64,000 bases of DNA from Megasphaera paucivorans (GTDB lineage: Bacteria; Bacillota; Negativicutes; Veillonellales; Megasphaeraceae). The translations under genes were made by a program, and so were the position numbers. Positions 34,242 to 43,728 of the stretch are shown piece by piece; position 1 is the first letter of the stretch; each line of letters begins with the position of its first letter. The notes beneath the pieces are model-generated. The model was not told the DNA's origin. It worked only from the letters and a program-made list of their open reading frames with translations, and did not search any database. The stretch lies in contig NZ_FNHQ01000010.1 of assembly GCF_900103535.1 (NCBI RefSeq), positions 1-64,000 of the forward strand, given 5' to 3'.

Positions 34242-35081
34242 ATGCAGATATTAGACGGAAAAGCCGTGGCTGCGTTTCATAGAGAACGGATCGAACAGAG
34301 ATTGGATGATTTGCACGAGCGGCAGATTCATCCGGAATTGGCGATCCTATTGGTCGGTTCGGATAAACCGTCTGCCATGTATGCCAAATCAATGTGCAAG
34401 GTAGCTTGTTCAATGGGACTCAAGGCTGAAATATATACAGAGCCTAGTACGGTCAGGGAAACCGAATTGATTGCTATGATCGAGCATTTTAATGAACAGC
34501 CGTCGATTTTCGGCATCTTGATGATGATGCCGCTGCCGTCACATATGAATGCGACTCGGGTTATAAATTGTATTGATCCCCGCAAAGACGTGGACGGGTT
34601 AACAGATAAAAGCATTGCCGATTTATTTACCGGACGCCCGGGGTTTGTTCCCTGTACGCCGCGGGCGGTTATTTCTATCTTGGATTATTATCATATTTCC
34701 TTGTCCGGTAAAGAGGTGGCGATTGTTGGCCGCAGCAATGTAGTGGGAAAGCCGCTGGCTCAATTGTGTCTTAACCGCAATGCCACCGTGACGCACTGCC
34801 ATACCCGCACGCGAGAACTAAGCAAGGTGACGCAGCGGGCCGATATATTGATTTCTGCTGCCGGACGCGCTAAACTAATACGTGGGGATATGATAAAACC
34901 CGGAGCAGTAGTAATTGATGTCGGGATCAATCGATGGGAAGGGAAGACCGTCGGTGATGTCGACTTTGAAGAAATAAAAACCATCGCCGGAGCTATTACA
35001 CCAGTACCGGGAGGCGTTGGCGCCGTTACGACGATGATGATCGTTGAAAATGTAGTTTGCGGGACAAAGCAAACAGAGTGA
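34242..35081 (+). CDS. folD: FolD-family methylene-THF dehydrogenase, with altered cyclohydrolase residues
   Basis: A 279-residue protein of FolD length; ATG 34242 is chosen over 34239 for spacing to GAGGTG. The NADP fold motif GRSNVVGKPLAQLCL, KDVDGL, VPCTP and TPVPGGVGAVTT are present. However, aligning with E. coli FolD, the catalytic Lys of the YxxxKxK motif is Met51 (MYAKSMCK) and the Gln of QLPLP is Met95 (MMMPLP). Those residues serve the cyclohydrolase step, so the enzyme may be a dehydrogenase only or have changed function. It follows the PBP gene closely. Confidence 0.85.
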   Translation: MQILDGKAVAAFHRERIEQRLDDLHERQIHPELAILLVGSDKPSAMYAKSMCKVACSMGLKAEIYTEPSTVRETELIAMIEHFNEQPSIFGILMMMPLPSHMNATRVINCIDPRKDVDGLTDKSIADLFTGRPGFVPCTPRAVISILDYYHISLSGKEVAIVGRSNVVGKPLAQLCLNRNATVTHCHTRTRELSKVTQRADILISAAGRAKLIRGDMIKPGAVVIDVGINRWEGKTVGDVDFEEIKTIAGAITPVPGGVGAVTTMMIVENVVCGTKQTE

Positions 35082-35104
35082 GTGTTTAAAAAGAAGGTGT
35101 AAAA

Positions 35105-36271
35105 ATGCATTTAGCAGATAGTTTTCTAGTACATTATTTGAATCGTTTCGATAAGTATTGCTTTAATGTGATTCTTCACGGAAAAACCTATACCGTAGGA
35201 GAAGGAAAACCTGTATTTCAGGTTACCATTCATCGGGATATCCCTAAAAGTGAATTGCTGGCATCTACTTCTCTGGCGCTTGGCGAAGCGTATATGCGTA
35301 AGGACATTACCATTGACGGAGATTTATTTACCGTGCTTAAATGCTTGCTGGAACAGACCAGCCAGTTTTCTTTAGATAAAAACGCGTTGGGAAGCATCCT
35401 ATATACGCCGGAATCTAAAGCCAAGCAGAAAGTACAGGTTTCTTCCCATTATGACTTGGGCAATGATTTTTATAACTCGTGGCTTGATCCATCCATGAGT
35501 TATTCGTGCGCTTATTTTAAGCATACGGATGATACGCTGGAACAGGCTCAACATAATAAGGTTCATTATATTTTAGATAAGCTCCATTTAGAAAGAGGCA
35601 TGTCTCTTCTGGATATTGGATGCGGCTGGGGATACTTGCTGCTGGAAGCGGCCCAAAAATATGGTGTAAAAGGGTATGGCTGCACGCTGAGCAAAGAACA
35701 ATGGAAGAAAGGGCAGGAGCGGATTCAAAAACTCGGTTTGGAGGGCCAGGTGCAAATCGATTTATTGGATTACCGTGATTTAAATGAAAGCGAACGCAAA
35801 TATGATCGTATCGTCAGTGTTGGGATGTTGGAACATGTTGGGCGTTCCAATTATCCCTTGTATATGGAAAAGGCGAATCATCTGCTGGTCGATGGCGGTG
35901 TATTCATGCTTCATTATATCAGCGGGCATGATGAAGAAATCGGCAATCCCTGGATGCGGAAGTATATTTTTCCGGGCGGTACGCTGCCCTCGCTGCGGGA
36001 AATCATCAGTTTAGCCTATGATTATGATTTTCAAGTGCTGGATGTGGAAAGCCTGCGCCGTCATTACTATAAAACACTGCATTGCTGGTATCAGAATTTT
36101 GAAAAAGTTCGGGATGCGATCAGCCAAGACAAGGGCGAAGAATTTGTGCGGATGTGGGAACTATATCTGTGCGGCTGCGCTGCCTCTTTTTATATCGGTA
36201 GTATCGATATACATGAAATCCTGATGACCAAGGGTACCAATAATCAGCTCCCTATGATCCGGTGGTATTAA
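35105..36271 (+). CDS. cfa: Cyclopropane-fatty-acyl-phospholipid synthase
   Basis: A 388-residue SAM-dependent methyltransferase. The N-terminal lipid-binding domain (about 1-105) is followed by SSHYDLGNDFYNSWLDPSMSY, then the SAM site LLDIGCGWGYLLLEAA, then VSVGMLEHVGRSNY and the terminal GSIDIHEILMTK. It converts cis double bonds of membrane phospholipids to cyclopropane rings, often in stationary phase or acid stress. It starts 23 bases after folD. Confidence 0.95.
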   Translation: MHLADSFLVHYLNRFDKYCFNVILHGKTYTVGEGKPVFQVTIHRDIPKSELLASTSLALGEAYMRKDITIDGDLFTVLKCLLEQTSQFSLDKNALGSILYTPESKAKQKVQVSSHYDLGNDFYNSWLDPSMSYSCAYFKHTDDTLEQAQHNKVHYILDKLHLERGMSLLDIGCGWGYLLLEAAQKYGVKGYGCTLSKEQWKKGQERIQKLGLEGQVQIDLLDYRDLNESERKYDRIVSVGMLEHVGRSNYPLYMEKANHLLVDGGVFMLHYISGHDEEIGNPWMRKYIFPGGTLPSLREIISLAYDYDFQVLDVESLRRHYYKTLHCWYQNFEKVRDAISQDKGEEFVRMWELYLCGCAASFYIGSIDIHEILMTKGTNNQLPMIRWY

Positions 36272-36330
36272 AAATACGCTGTAATTATTGAAAATAAGAG
36301 ATTTTTGTAGTAAGATGAAACCATAAAGGG

Positions 36331-36350
36331 TATCAGTATTTTTACTGATA
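36331..36350. promoter_or_regulatory. Inverted repeat upstream of dfx
   Basis: TATCAGT and ACTGATA are exact complements separated by 6 bases, 26 bases ahead of the dfx start. It may be a regulator-binding site or a short leader hairpin. Confidence 0.4.
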
Positions 36351-36376
36351 ATTCAATTACGAAGGAGGCTTTTACT

Positions 36377-36754
36377 ATGACACAAGTAGAATTTTATCGC
36401 TGTGAATTATGCGGCAACATTATTGCAATCGTTCATGATGGCGGAGGCAGAGAATTGACCTGCTGCGGACAGGCTATGAAGCATTTGGAAGCAGGTGCGG
36501 TGGATGCAGCTAAGGAAAAACATGTTCCGGCTATTGTGAAGGAAGATGGAAAGATAAAAGTTACGGTTGGGTCAGTGGAACATCCTATGCTGCCGGAACA
36601 TTTCATTCAATTTGTGGCGCTCGCTGCCGAAGATAGAGTAATGATCAAATATTTGAAACCCGGTGATGCACCTAAAGCGGAGTTTTGTGAAGTTCCTTCT
36701 GGCACGGTATATGAATACTGTAATCTTCATGGCCTTTGGAAAGCGGATTTTTGA
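36377..36754 (+). CDS. dfx: Desulfoferrodoxin (superoxide reductase)
   Basis: A 125-residue two-domain class I superoxide reductase. The desulforedoxin centre is Cys9, Cys12, Cys29, Cys30. The catalytic Fe(His)4Cys centre is His49, His69, His75, Cys115, His118, matching the Desulfovibrio enzyme position by position, with Glu47-Lys48 beside it. It reduces superoxide to peroxide without making oxygen, using rubredoxin-type electron donors. It is single-gene with a strong AAGGAGG site. Confidence 0.97.
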   Translation: MTQVEFYRCELCGNIIAIVHDGGGRELTCCGQAMKHLEAGAVDAAKEKHVPAIVKEDGKIKVTVGSVEHPMLPEHFIQFVALAAEDRVMIKYLKPGDAPKAEFCEVPSGTVYEYCNLHGLWKADF

Positions 36755-36776
36755 TTGCCTTGCAAGTACTGTATAT

Positions 36777-36807
36777 AAAAGGATCTGCGATGCAGATCCT
36801 TTTTTTT
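36777..36807 (+). terminator. Terminator after dfx
   Basis: AAAAGGATCTGC and GCAGATCCTTTT pair perfectly around a 3-base loop with T8. Confidence 0.92.
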
Positions 36808-36815
36808 CAAAAAAA

Positions 36816-36848
36816 AGCAGATTGGAAATCAGTGATTTCCAATCTGCT
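36816..36848 (-). terminator. Terminator after rpsD
   Basis: AGCAGATTGGAAATC and GATTTCCAATCTGCT form a 15-bp perfect stem. Read leftward it is followed by T6 or more. It ends the rpsD transcript. Confidence 0.9.
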
Positions 36849-36870
36849 GTAATTGTGTAACAGTGTACTA

Positions 36871-37458
36871 TTATTTTGAATAGAATTCGACGATCAATGT
36901 TTCGTTGATTTCAATCGGAAGTTCATCACGTTCCGGAATACGAGTCAACGTACCTTCAAAGTTATCAAAGTTCTTTTCGATATACGGAAGATCGAATGTC
37001 TTTAATTCCTGGAAGACTTTTTTGAACATTTCGTTGGAACGGGAGCTTTCTTTCAAAGAAATCACCGAGCCGACTTTAACGTTAGCGGACGGAATGTCGC
37101 AGCGTTTGCCATTTACCAGTACATGACCGTGGTTGACCATTTGACGGGCCTGACGGATGGAGTTGGCAAAACCGATACGATAAACAACATTATCTAAGCG
37201 GCATTCGAGCAGCTTAAGCATGTTTTCACCAGTGATACCGCCTTGTTTTCTGGCTTTATCATAATACCGGACAAACTGACGTTCGAGCAGATTGTAGTAT
37301 GCTCTGAGCTTCTGTTTTTCCAATAACTGTGTACCATATTCAGAAACTTTCTTTTGACGCTGATCTTTTTTTACACGTTTCAATGCCTTGGGATGTCCGT
37401 ACACATTAAGTCCGAACCGGCGACATTCTTTAAAACGTGGGTCTCTCCTTGTTGCCAT
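36871..37458 (-). CDS. rpsD: 30S ribosomal protein S4
   Basis: A 195-residue S4 protein. The N-terminal domain ([16 protein letters not shown]) lacks the paired CxxC zinc ligands, so it is the zinc-free type. The S4 RNA-binding domain spans about residues 88-150 ([15 protein letters not shown], then [21 protein letters not shown]). It nucleates 30S assembly. It is a lone gene here and not in the usual alpha operon, flanked by its own terminator. Confidence 0.97.
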   Translation of the reverse strand: MATRRDPRFKECRRFGLNVYGHPKALKRVKKDQRQKKVSEYGTQLLEKQKLRAYYNLLERQFVRYYDKARKQGGITGENMLKLLECRLDNVVYRIGFANSIRQARQMVNHGHVLVNGKRCDIPSANVKVGSVISLKESSRSNEMFKKVFQELKTFDLPYIEKNFDNFEGTLTRIPERDELPIEINETLIVEFYSK

Positions 37459-37633
37459 TGATACATCACCTCATTCATTTATTTCTGCCTAAAAAGCAGT
37501 ACTAAAATAATACCATGAATGGCTGTAAAAGTCAATGAAACGGAGGCTTTTTTGATTGAAAAAGTGCAGGAATCCGTGTGGACAGAGCACGGGAAAATCA
37601 GTATACTGGAGAGGTAGAAGGGAGAGTGTATAT

Positions 37634-38623
37634 ATGACGCATGCTCATGTTCATATTATTGCCTGCGGCGGCACGATTGCCGGGAAAGCAGAGTCGGAAA
37701 AAGAACTGATTGGGTATAAAGCAGGAAAACTTACGATCGAAGAACTATTGCAATCCGTGCCGGAGGTTACGGAATATGCGGATATTACAGGGGAACAGTT
37801 TTGTAATATGGACAGCACAAATATGACGGAGGATCTGTGGCTGCGTCTGGCTCGATGCGTAGAAGCGGCAGCGGACAGAGCGGATGTCGACGGTATTGTC
37901 ATTACACACGGTACGGATACGATGGAGGAAACCGCATACTTTTTAAATCTGGTGGTCCATAGCCGCAAGCCGATTGTGATGGTTGGTTCCATGCGGCCGG
38001 CTACGGCACTGAGCGCAGATGGACCGTTGAATTTGCTGGATGCGGTTCATATAGCGGCTTGCCGGCAGGCCGGAGAGTATGGTGTTCTGGTGGCTATGAA
38101 CGGACGTATTTGCGGAGCCCGCAGTGTAGAAAAAACGGACACTACACATGTAGATACGTTTCGTTCCAGGCAAATGGGATATATGGGAATTATCCAGAAT
38201 GGGATTCCCTACTTTTATCAGCAAAGCTTGCGGCGCCATACCTATCTTTCGCAGTTGTCCTGTCAAGGAATTACGAAATTGCCTGCTGTATGTATAGTAT
38301 ATTGTTATGTGGGAATGTCACCGGCACTGATTCGGGCAGCTGTCGCGTCCGGTGTTCAGGGAATAGTGACAGCCGGCTTGGGACATGGGAAAATTCCCGA
38401 AGCCGTACTTAAAGAATTAAAGATAGCAGCACAACAAGGAATCGTTACGGTATGTACATCGCGTACCTTGGGAGGAATCGTCAGTACAACGGAAGACGAT
38501 TCTGGATTTTTCCGTATTGCGGGAGACAATCTTCCGGCACATAAAGCTAAGATAGTATTGCAATTAGCTTTATTGCAGACCCGGGATCCAAATACCTTGC
38601 AGCAGTTCTTTGATTTGTACTGA
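37634..38623 (+). CDS. L-asparaginase
   Basis: A 329-residue enzyme from ATG 37634, which follows GGGAGAG; a longer frame upstream lacks a ribosome site. The two catalytic Thr segments are present: IIACGGTIAGKA (about residues 8-19) and ITHGTDTMEETAYFL (about 88-102). It hydrolyses Asn, and possibly Gln, to the acid and ammonia. No signal peptide, so cytoplasmic. Short type II-like form, monocistronic. Confidence 0.92.
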   Translation: MTHAHVHIIACGGTIAGKAESEKELIGYKAGKLTIEELLQSVPEVTEYADITGEQFCNMDSTNMTEDLWLRLARCVEAAADRADVDGIVITHGTDTMEETAYFLNLVVHSRKPIVMVGSMRPATALSADGPLNLLDAVHIAACRQAGEYGVLVAMNGRICGARSVEKTDTTHVDTFRSRQMGYMGIIQNGIPYFYQQSLRRHTYLSQLSCQGITKLPAVCIVYCYVGMSPALIRAAVASGVQGIVTAGLGHGKIPEAVLKELKIAAQQGIVTVCTSRTLGGIVSTTEDDSGFFRIAGDNLPAHKAKIVLQLALLQTRDPNTLQQFFDLY

Positions 38624-38748
38624 GAAATGCCTGCGATGCGGAACCGTATGCATTTATTGAAATAGAATGGTGTCTGTGTTACAATGAATTTATGTGTTGA
38701 GATATAACATAGATGGAATGATTACAAATAAGATGGGAGCGATCGGTG

Positions 38749-39780
38749 ATGAAAAAATATGCAGCCTTATTGGCAGCCGCAGCATTGACGGCAACAATCA
38801 GTATGTCCGCTTTTGCTGCTGCCGGTACGACACAATTAAAAGATATAGATAATTATTGGGGCAAGGATGCAGTGCAGTATTTTTATGATAATCATTATGT
38901 CAACGGCGTCAACGGCAGTTTTTATCCGGACAAGGCGGTTACTCGCGAAGGGGTAGCTTCTATTATCAGCAATATGATCGGCAATGATGCAAAAGCGAAA
39001 AGCGCTTTTAGTGATGTAAAAGGCCGCTGGTCGGAAAATGCGATATCTTCACTTTGTGAAAAAGGAATTATGAACGGATATAACAATGGAACGTTTAAGC
39101 CGGAACAGAATGTAACGCGTGAAGAGTTTGCCGTTATCGCGTATAATTATCTAAATTACCGGGGGGTTACTACGGGGACCGTCGTTGATACCAGTTATGT
39201 CGATGAAAATCAGATTGCACCTTGGGCGCAGAAGGCAGTAGATGCACTGGCGGCTGCGGGCTATATGGAAGGAACCAATAATGTATTTCATCCCAAGGAT
39301 AATGTGACACGCGGCGAAGCTGTTTCGGTTTTATACCGCATTTTAAAGGGAACACAGGCAGACAATGCAGCAAAGACCAAGGTAGAAAACCAGGTATTCA
39401 GTGATATTACGACTGTTTACGGCAGTGTGAAGAGTTTCGCCGGAGATGGAATTATGTACTGGCAGGCAAATAAACTTCATGTAGGAGCAAAAACCAGTAA
39501 GAAGCGGGATAAATTGACCACGGCTATTGCAGCTGATGCGGCATTGCCGGCGGATACGGTGTATGTTCAGAAATCGAAATACAGTTATAATGAGTATAAG
39601 GCTATGATGACACAGGCGGAAAAGATTTATCGCGCGACGGAACCGGCAGATGCCAAGGTTTCGACGGATGTGGATTATTTAAATGAAAAAATTGTTCTTA
39701 CATGCAGCTCCATTACGCCGGAAACGCAGCAGGCTCTTAATAAAGCATTAGGCAATACTGTTAAAATTGTAATTCAATAA
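38749..39780 (+). CDS. SLH-domain envelope protein
   Basis: A 343-residue exported protein. A signal peptide ends near AFAAAG. Three SLH repeats follow (about residues 30-70, 85-130, 150-200), each with an FYP/FKP/FHP-type turn and TRE/TRG (VTREGVASIISNM, VTREEFAVIAYNY, VTRGEAVSVLYRI). The C-terminal domain of about 130 residues (from VFSDITTVYGSVKSF) is shared with the next gene. SLH domains bind pyruvylated or polyaminated cell-wall polymers and in diderm Firmicutes link the outer membrane to peptidoglycan. The start follows GGGAG. Confidence 0.88.
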   Translation: MKKYAALLAAAALTATISMSAFAAAGTTQLKDIDNYWGKDAVQYFYDNHYVNGVNGSFYPDKAVTREGVASIISNMIGNDAKAKSAFSDVKGRWSENAISSLCEKGIMNGYNNGTFKPEQNVTREEFAVIAYNYLNYRGVTTGTVVDTSYVDENQIAPWAQKAVDALAAAGYMEGTNNVFHPKDNVTRGEAVSVLYRILKGTQADNAAKTKVENQVFSDITTVYGSVKSFAGDGIMYWQANKLHVGAKTSKKRDKLTTAIAADAALPADTVYVQKSKYSYNEYKAMMTQAEKIYRATEPADAKVSTDVDYLNEKIVLTCSSITPETQQALNKALGNTVKIVIQ

Positions 39781-39809
39781 GGCACAAACCATGAAGGAGT
39801 ACAGTTCTC

Positions 39810-40892
39810 ATGAAATATATTAAAGCTGCGGTTGTGTTGACGGCAATGGTGCTGACGGCTGCGAATGTTACGGTTTTTGCGCGGGCCCCGTACACGGATA
39901 TTGGAAATACGGCGGCAGAAACAGCAATCAATTATCTGTATGATACAAAATGTCTTACCTTTGCAGGAACAGCGGATATCCGCCTTTTTCATCCTGATCA
40001 AGCTATCACGCGCGGAGAATTAGCACAGCTGCTGTGTGATACGATGCCGGTCTTCCGGACTGCCGGCGATGCCGGTAAAATAGAAGACCCCGTTCAGACA
40101 GGCGCTAGAGCTGTGTTGGCTATGCTGCGCTGCGGGATCATGACCAATCAGGGAGATGGCACATTCCATCCAACTGATATTGTTACACGGGAAGAACTGG
40201 CAGCAGTCATATATCGCTATATGGCGTATTATCAAATGGAAAATGCGGATACAACTGGTACGCCTTTTGCTGATGAGAAAGAAATTTCTGCCCAATATCT
40301 GCCTATGGTTCAGGCATTGCATCGGCAGTATGTTATCGGGCAGAAGACAAATTATTTTAGGCCGCAGCAGCCTGTGACACGAGCGGAAGCGGCATCACTG
40401 CTGTTCCGTTTGATTAAACCGGATGGAACTTATATTTCTCATGTTGATGTACAGAAGCAGGTAATGAAGACATTAGGGACTCTGTATGGATCCTCTCTGA
40501 GCTATTTTGATCAAGGGACGATGTACTGGCAGGGCGATACGTTGGTACTCGCGTTGAAGGGGGATATTCCTTCGGGATTGGTACGGCGTTTGAAAGATGA
40601 AATAACGCCGCCAGGTGTCGTTGTTTTGCGCAAGGCAAAATACAGCCATTCCGATTATATCCATATGAGGGATAAAGCCGTCCGTATATTTGTCAAGGAT
40701 GAAGGAGTACAGAATTATGTCGGAGCAGAACCGGATTATGCAAAGGAACAAATTGTCCTTACCGCGCACTATCCGGTGCGTCCGGATACTGCCGCCGCTA
40801 TAGCTAAAGCCGTTGGCAATCATGCCGTGCGGATAGAAGTTTTGCCGGCTATTGGACAATACGGCGCGGCAGCAGTGAGTGTACAAAAATAA
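39810..40892 (+). CDS. SLH-domain envelope protein, tandem paralogue
   Basis: A 360-residue exported protein with a signal peptide (ending VTVFA-R) and three SLH repeats (ITRGELAQLLCDT, VTREELAAVIYRY, VTRAEAASLLFRL). The C-terminal domain is recognisably homologous to the preceding gene: GTMYWQGDTLVLA against GIMYWQANKLHVG, and KAKYSHSDY against KSKYSYNEY. This is a tandem duplication, diverged. It starts 29 bases after its paralogue with AAGGAG, so the two are probably co-transcribed. Confidence 0.88.
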   Translation: MKYIKAAVVLTAMVLTAANVTVFARAPYTDIGNTAAETAINYLYDTKCLTFAGTADIRLFHPDQAITRGELAQLLCDTMPVFRTAGDAGKIEDPVQTGARAVLAMLRCGIMTNQGDGTFHPTDIVTREELAAVIYRYMAYYQMENADTTGTPFADEKEISAQYLPMVQALHRQYVIGQKTNYFRPQQPVTRAEAASLLFRLIKPDGTYISHVDVQKQVMKTLGTLYGSSLSYFDQGTMYWQGDTLVLALKGDIPSGLVRRLKDEITPPGVVVLRKAKYSHSDYIHMRDKAVRIFVKDEGVQNYVGAEPDYAKEQIVLTAHYPVRPDTAAAIAKAVGNHAVRIEVLPAIGQYGAAAVSVQK

Positions 40893-40922
40893 ATTACATT
40901 TAATTCTTACAGAGGAACATAA

Positions 40923-40956
40923 AAGAAGACCTTGTCAGTGGCAAGGCCTTCTTTTT
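40923..40956 (+). terminator. Terminator after the SLH pair
   Basis: AAGAAGACCTTG and CAAGGCCTTCTT pair with one mismatch around a 7-base loop, followed by T's. It may also serve the convergent phosphatase gene. Confidence 0.8.
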
Positions 40957-40971
40957 ATGTGTATGTGAAAT

Positions 40972-41628
40972 TTATCTTGCAGGAATAAATAAGTGTTTCA
41001 ATTCTTTTGGAGAGGATACCAGATAGTCCGGATGTAAAGATTGCAGCAGTGGCTTATCTCGAAAACCCCAAGTAACTAAGGCGGAATCCAATCCGGAGTT
41101 ATCTGCGGTTTTTTTGTCTACTTCGGAATCACCGATATATATCGCTTCTTGTGCAGAACTGCCGAGCCTCCGTAAGGCTTCCCAGACCATATCGGGTTCC
41201 GGCTTCTTTTTATAGTTAGCCGATTCACCAAGAGAAAATTGAACGAGACCTTCAAAAAATTCTTTGTGAAGTTCCGTTACGGCCGCTTGTCCCTTGTTGG
41301 AAACAATCGCTGTTTTATATCCGGCATCGCGGAGTGACGCTAATATTTCAAGAATACCTTCATAAGGTTTCGTGTGCCCTTGGCAGTGTGATCCGTAGTA
41401 GCTTTTGAACGCATCCTGTAATTCCAACTGAAAATCTTGGTTTGCTTCCGGGACCGCTTGGCGGATTAATCCGGCGTAACCATAGCCTAAATATGAACGG
41501 ACCTGCATTTTTGTTTTTTCCGGTAGCTGGTACTTCCGCAATATATAATTTAAGCTTTCGGTAAGCTCGTCCAAGGTATCGAGAACGGTACCGTCCATGT
41601 CAAAAATAATTGTTTTATACGTATTCAT
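40972..41628 (-). CDS. HAD-family phosphatase (phosphoglycolate/PpaX-like)
   Basis: A 218-residue subfamily IA hydrolase. Motif I is IFDMDGTVLDTLDEL, motif II AIVSNKG, motif III KKKPEPDM and motif IV YIGDSEVDKKTADN. The cap and spacing match Gph/PpaX-type enzymes acting on phosphoglycolate or pyrophosphate; the substrate is not readable. The start at 41628 is clear. It is convergent with the SLH pair. Confidence 0.85.
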   Translation of the reverse strand: MNTYKTIIFDMDGTVLDTLDELTESLNYILRKYQLPEKTKMQVRSYLGYGYAGLIRQAVPEANQDFQLELQDAFKSYYGSHCQGHTKPYEGILEILASLRDAGYKTAIVSNKGQAAVTELHKEFFEGLVQFSLGESANYKKKPEPDMVWEALRRLGSSAQEAIYIGDSEVDKKTADNSGLDSALVTWGFRDKPLLQSLHPDYLVSSPKELKHLFIPAR

Positions 41629-41868
41629 CTGTACTGTAATAATTTGAAAACGTGGCGGTGAATTTCAAATTATATGCCTCCTTATCTTGTAATAAAAAAA
41701 GTGTCTGAACCTATTATAGCGGTGAATAGACTGTTTGTCTAATTTTAGTGTCTTTAAGAGCTGTAAAAATATATAAAAACATGTTAAAATGAAGCTTATA
41801 TTATGTTACAATAAAAAAGAAAATACCTATTGGATATTAGGTGGATAGAGATACAAGGAGTGGATGTT

Positions 41869-43716
41869 ATGACGAAGTTTTTGCCGTATGTTATTTTAGC
41901 TGGTGTGGTTATTATATTTTTTGTGATCTGTTATATTATGTATTCCGGGCATGCAACGGAAAAGCCGGCGAAGAAAAAACATAAAAATATAGCATTGGAA
42001 GCACAAAAAAAGCGGAATGAAGAACACGCGGCATGGGCAACTTTAGAAACGCTGCACTCCAAAGGCCCGGCATCTTTGAAGGAAGATACAACACCCGTTC
42101 CAAAAATTTCTAATGTAAAAGTCAAGGAACGTAGAGAAAATCCGGAGGAAACAGGATTTGTTACAACGAAAGGCGAAGTTGTGCATGCGGGAGATCAGAT
42201 GTATTATGAAAAAACAACTTCTAAAAAAGCGGCAGATGATAGTTTTGGAACGACCCAGGTAATTTCCCGCGAGGAAGTACTGGCAGCGATGAAGGAAGCG
42301 GATAAAAATAAAGAAGCCAAGCAGGAAAAAATCGCAAGTCCGATTGCGGGCATGGCAGCGGTTGTTGCGGCTGATTTGAAAGAGAAAAAATCACAAGAAA
42401 CGATGAGTGCTGCGGCACCTGTGATACATTCCCCGGCACCGGCAGCTGCTGAACAAAAACATGTTCTTTCCGACGAAACTATGATTATGGATCCGGGAGC
42501 TTTAAAGACGAAACTTGCAGCAGCGGGGGCGGTGGCTGGAGCTGTGGCGGTGACAGATGTAACGACTAAAATGGCACCTGTCCACGTCGATACAGCGTAT
42601 ACGAAAAAGGAACCTGTAAATGAAACGAACCGCACGGATATATCATCTAAAAAAGCGGCATCCCAAAGTCCATGGGGCAATGTACTTCCTAGAACTGAAA
42701 AAACCACGGAGGCATTACCTTCAAAATCTATCTGGGCCCAGGATACGCATATCGATTCGCCTGTTATCAAGATGTGTATTGCACATTTTCTCGATCATTA
42801 CGGAATCGTAACACCGGAAATGAAACGCCAAATTGAATTTATTACAGCAGCGGCGTTCCAGCAGGCGGGAGTTTCTGATGAAGCAGAACGGGAGCGTATT
42901 ATAAAACCCTTTATTATACAGGATGCGCTGCAAGATGTGCAAAAAACCTATTCGGCACATCCGGAGGAACATGCAGCGGCAGTGGCACTGCGGGCTTTTT
43001 GTGATGTGCTTCATTGTCCGCCTACATCGACACGTCATTTGGTGGCAATCAACACATTAAAAGTAATGCCCTATCTTTCACAGGAACACTATCGTATTTT
43101 AGCTATCTTGCTTGTCTTCTTGTATTCCCGCAACTCCCATAATGTAGACACGGAAACATTTAGGCAGTACATCGATAAATATGTAATGCCTTTCTTGGAA
43201 CGCTTTCCAACGGAACGTTCATTTTATCAGCAGTTGGATTATTTGCATTGCACGGCGCTGGAAACCAAGGAAACACCGTTTGCCGAAATATTGGCTGATT
43301 CATATCCGCTGTTGTTCCGATATCGGGGATTTACGCTGGAAGAATTACAGACCTCCCTGCGGGGAAAACATATTCCGCCGGAATTTATTGTTCCATCCTT
43401 TAATTCTGATCTTTATAAACTCGCGCTGGTGGATGAAGGAATGGCTTCGCGCTTTTTCCGACAGACGGGTATCACTGACCGCAATACGCAAAATCACTTG
43501 CTGCGGTTGGCTAAAAAACATCCTACGAGTTTCAATGGAGAAGAAGCTTTGGATATTTTGGAAGAAATATCCCCGGTATTTGCCGATATGGGAGATCTTT
43601 GGGACAGCACGTTGCTGCGAGTATCGACATTGTCTCTCCTAGGTTTATATTTAGCACAGGCATATGTGAAGGAAATAATCGGGGAAGAGTTTGATTTATT
43701 CCGATGGTTTGAATAA
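41869..43716 (+). CDS. Large unknown membrane-anchored protein
   Basis: A 615-residue protein from ATG 41869, nine bases after AAGGAG. One N-terminal membrane segment (about 4-26: FLPYVILAGVVIIFFVICYI) is followed by a Lys/Ala/Glu-rich, probably disordered stretch of about 260 residues with an Ala/Val patch. A helical globular C-terminal half (about 285-615, starting SIWAQDTHIDSPVIKMC) completes it. The topology puts the bulk in the cytoplasm if the short N-terminus is outside. I do not recognise any domain. It sits 12 bases before galU with the same orientation, so a cell-envelope role is possible. Confidence 0.8.
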   Translation: MTKFLPYVILAGVVIIFFVICYIMYSGHATEKPAKKKHKNIALEAQKKRNEEHAAWATLETLHSKGPASLKEDTTPVPKISNVKVKERRENPEETGFVTTKGEVVHAGDQMYYEKTTSKKAADDSFGTTQVISREEVLAAMKEADKNKEAKQEKIASPIAGMAAVVAADLKEKKSQETMSAAAPVIHSPAPAAAEQKHVLSDETMIMDPGALKTKLAAAGAVAGAVAVTDVTTKMAPVHVDTAYTKKEPVNETNRTDISSKKAASQSPWGNVLPRTEKTTEALPSKSIWAQDTHIDSPVIKMCIAHFLDHYGIVTPEMKRQIEFITAAAFQQAGVSDEAERERIIKPFIIQDALQDVQKTYSAHPEEHAAAVALRAFCDVLHCPPTSTRHLVAINTLKVMPYLSQEHYRILAILLVFLYSRNSHNVDTETFRQYIDKYVMPFLERFPTERSFYQQLDYLHCTALETKETPFAEILADSYPLLFRYRGFTLEELQTSLRGKHIPPEFIVPSFNSDLYKLALVDEGMASRFFRQTGITDRNTQNHLLRLAKKHPTSFNGEEALDILEEISPVFADMGDLWDSTLLRVSTLSLLGLYLAQAYVKEIIGEEFDLFRWFE

Positions 43717-43728
43717 GGAGGAAGGAAC

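Noticed and set aside
40972-41628. PpaX pyrophosphatase as a definite name for the HAD protein
   Set aside because: Motifs fit several subfamily IA phosphatases and there is no hprK neighbour, so only a family-level call is made.
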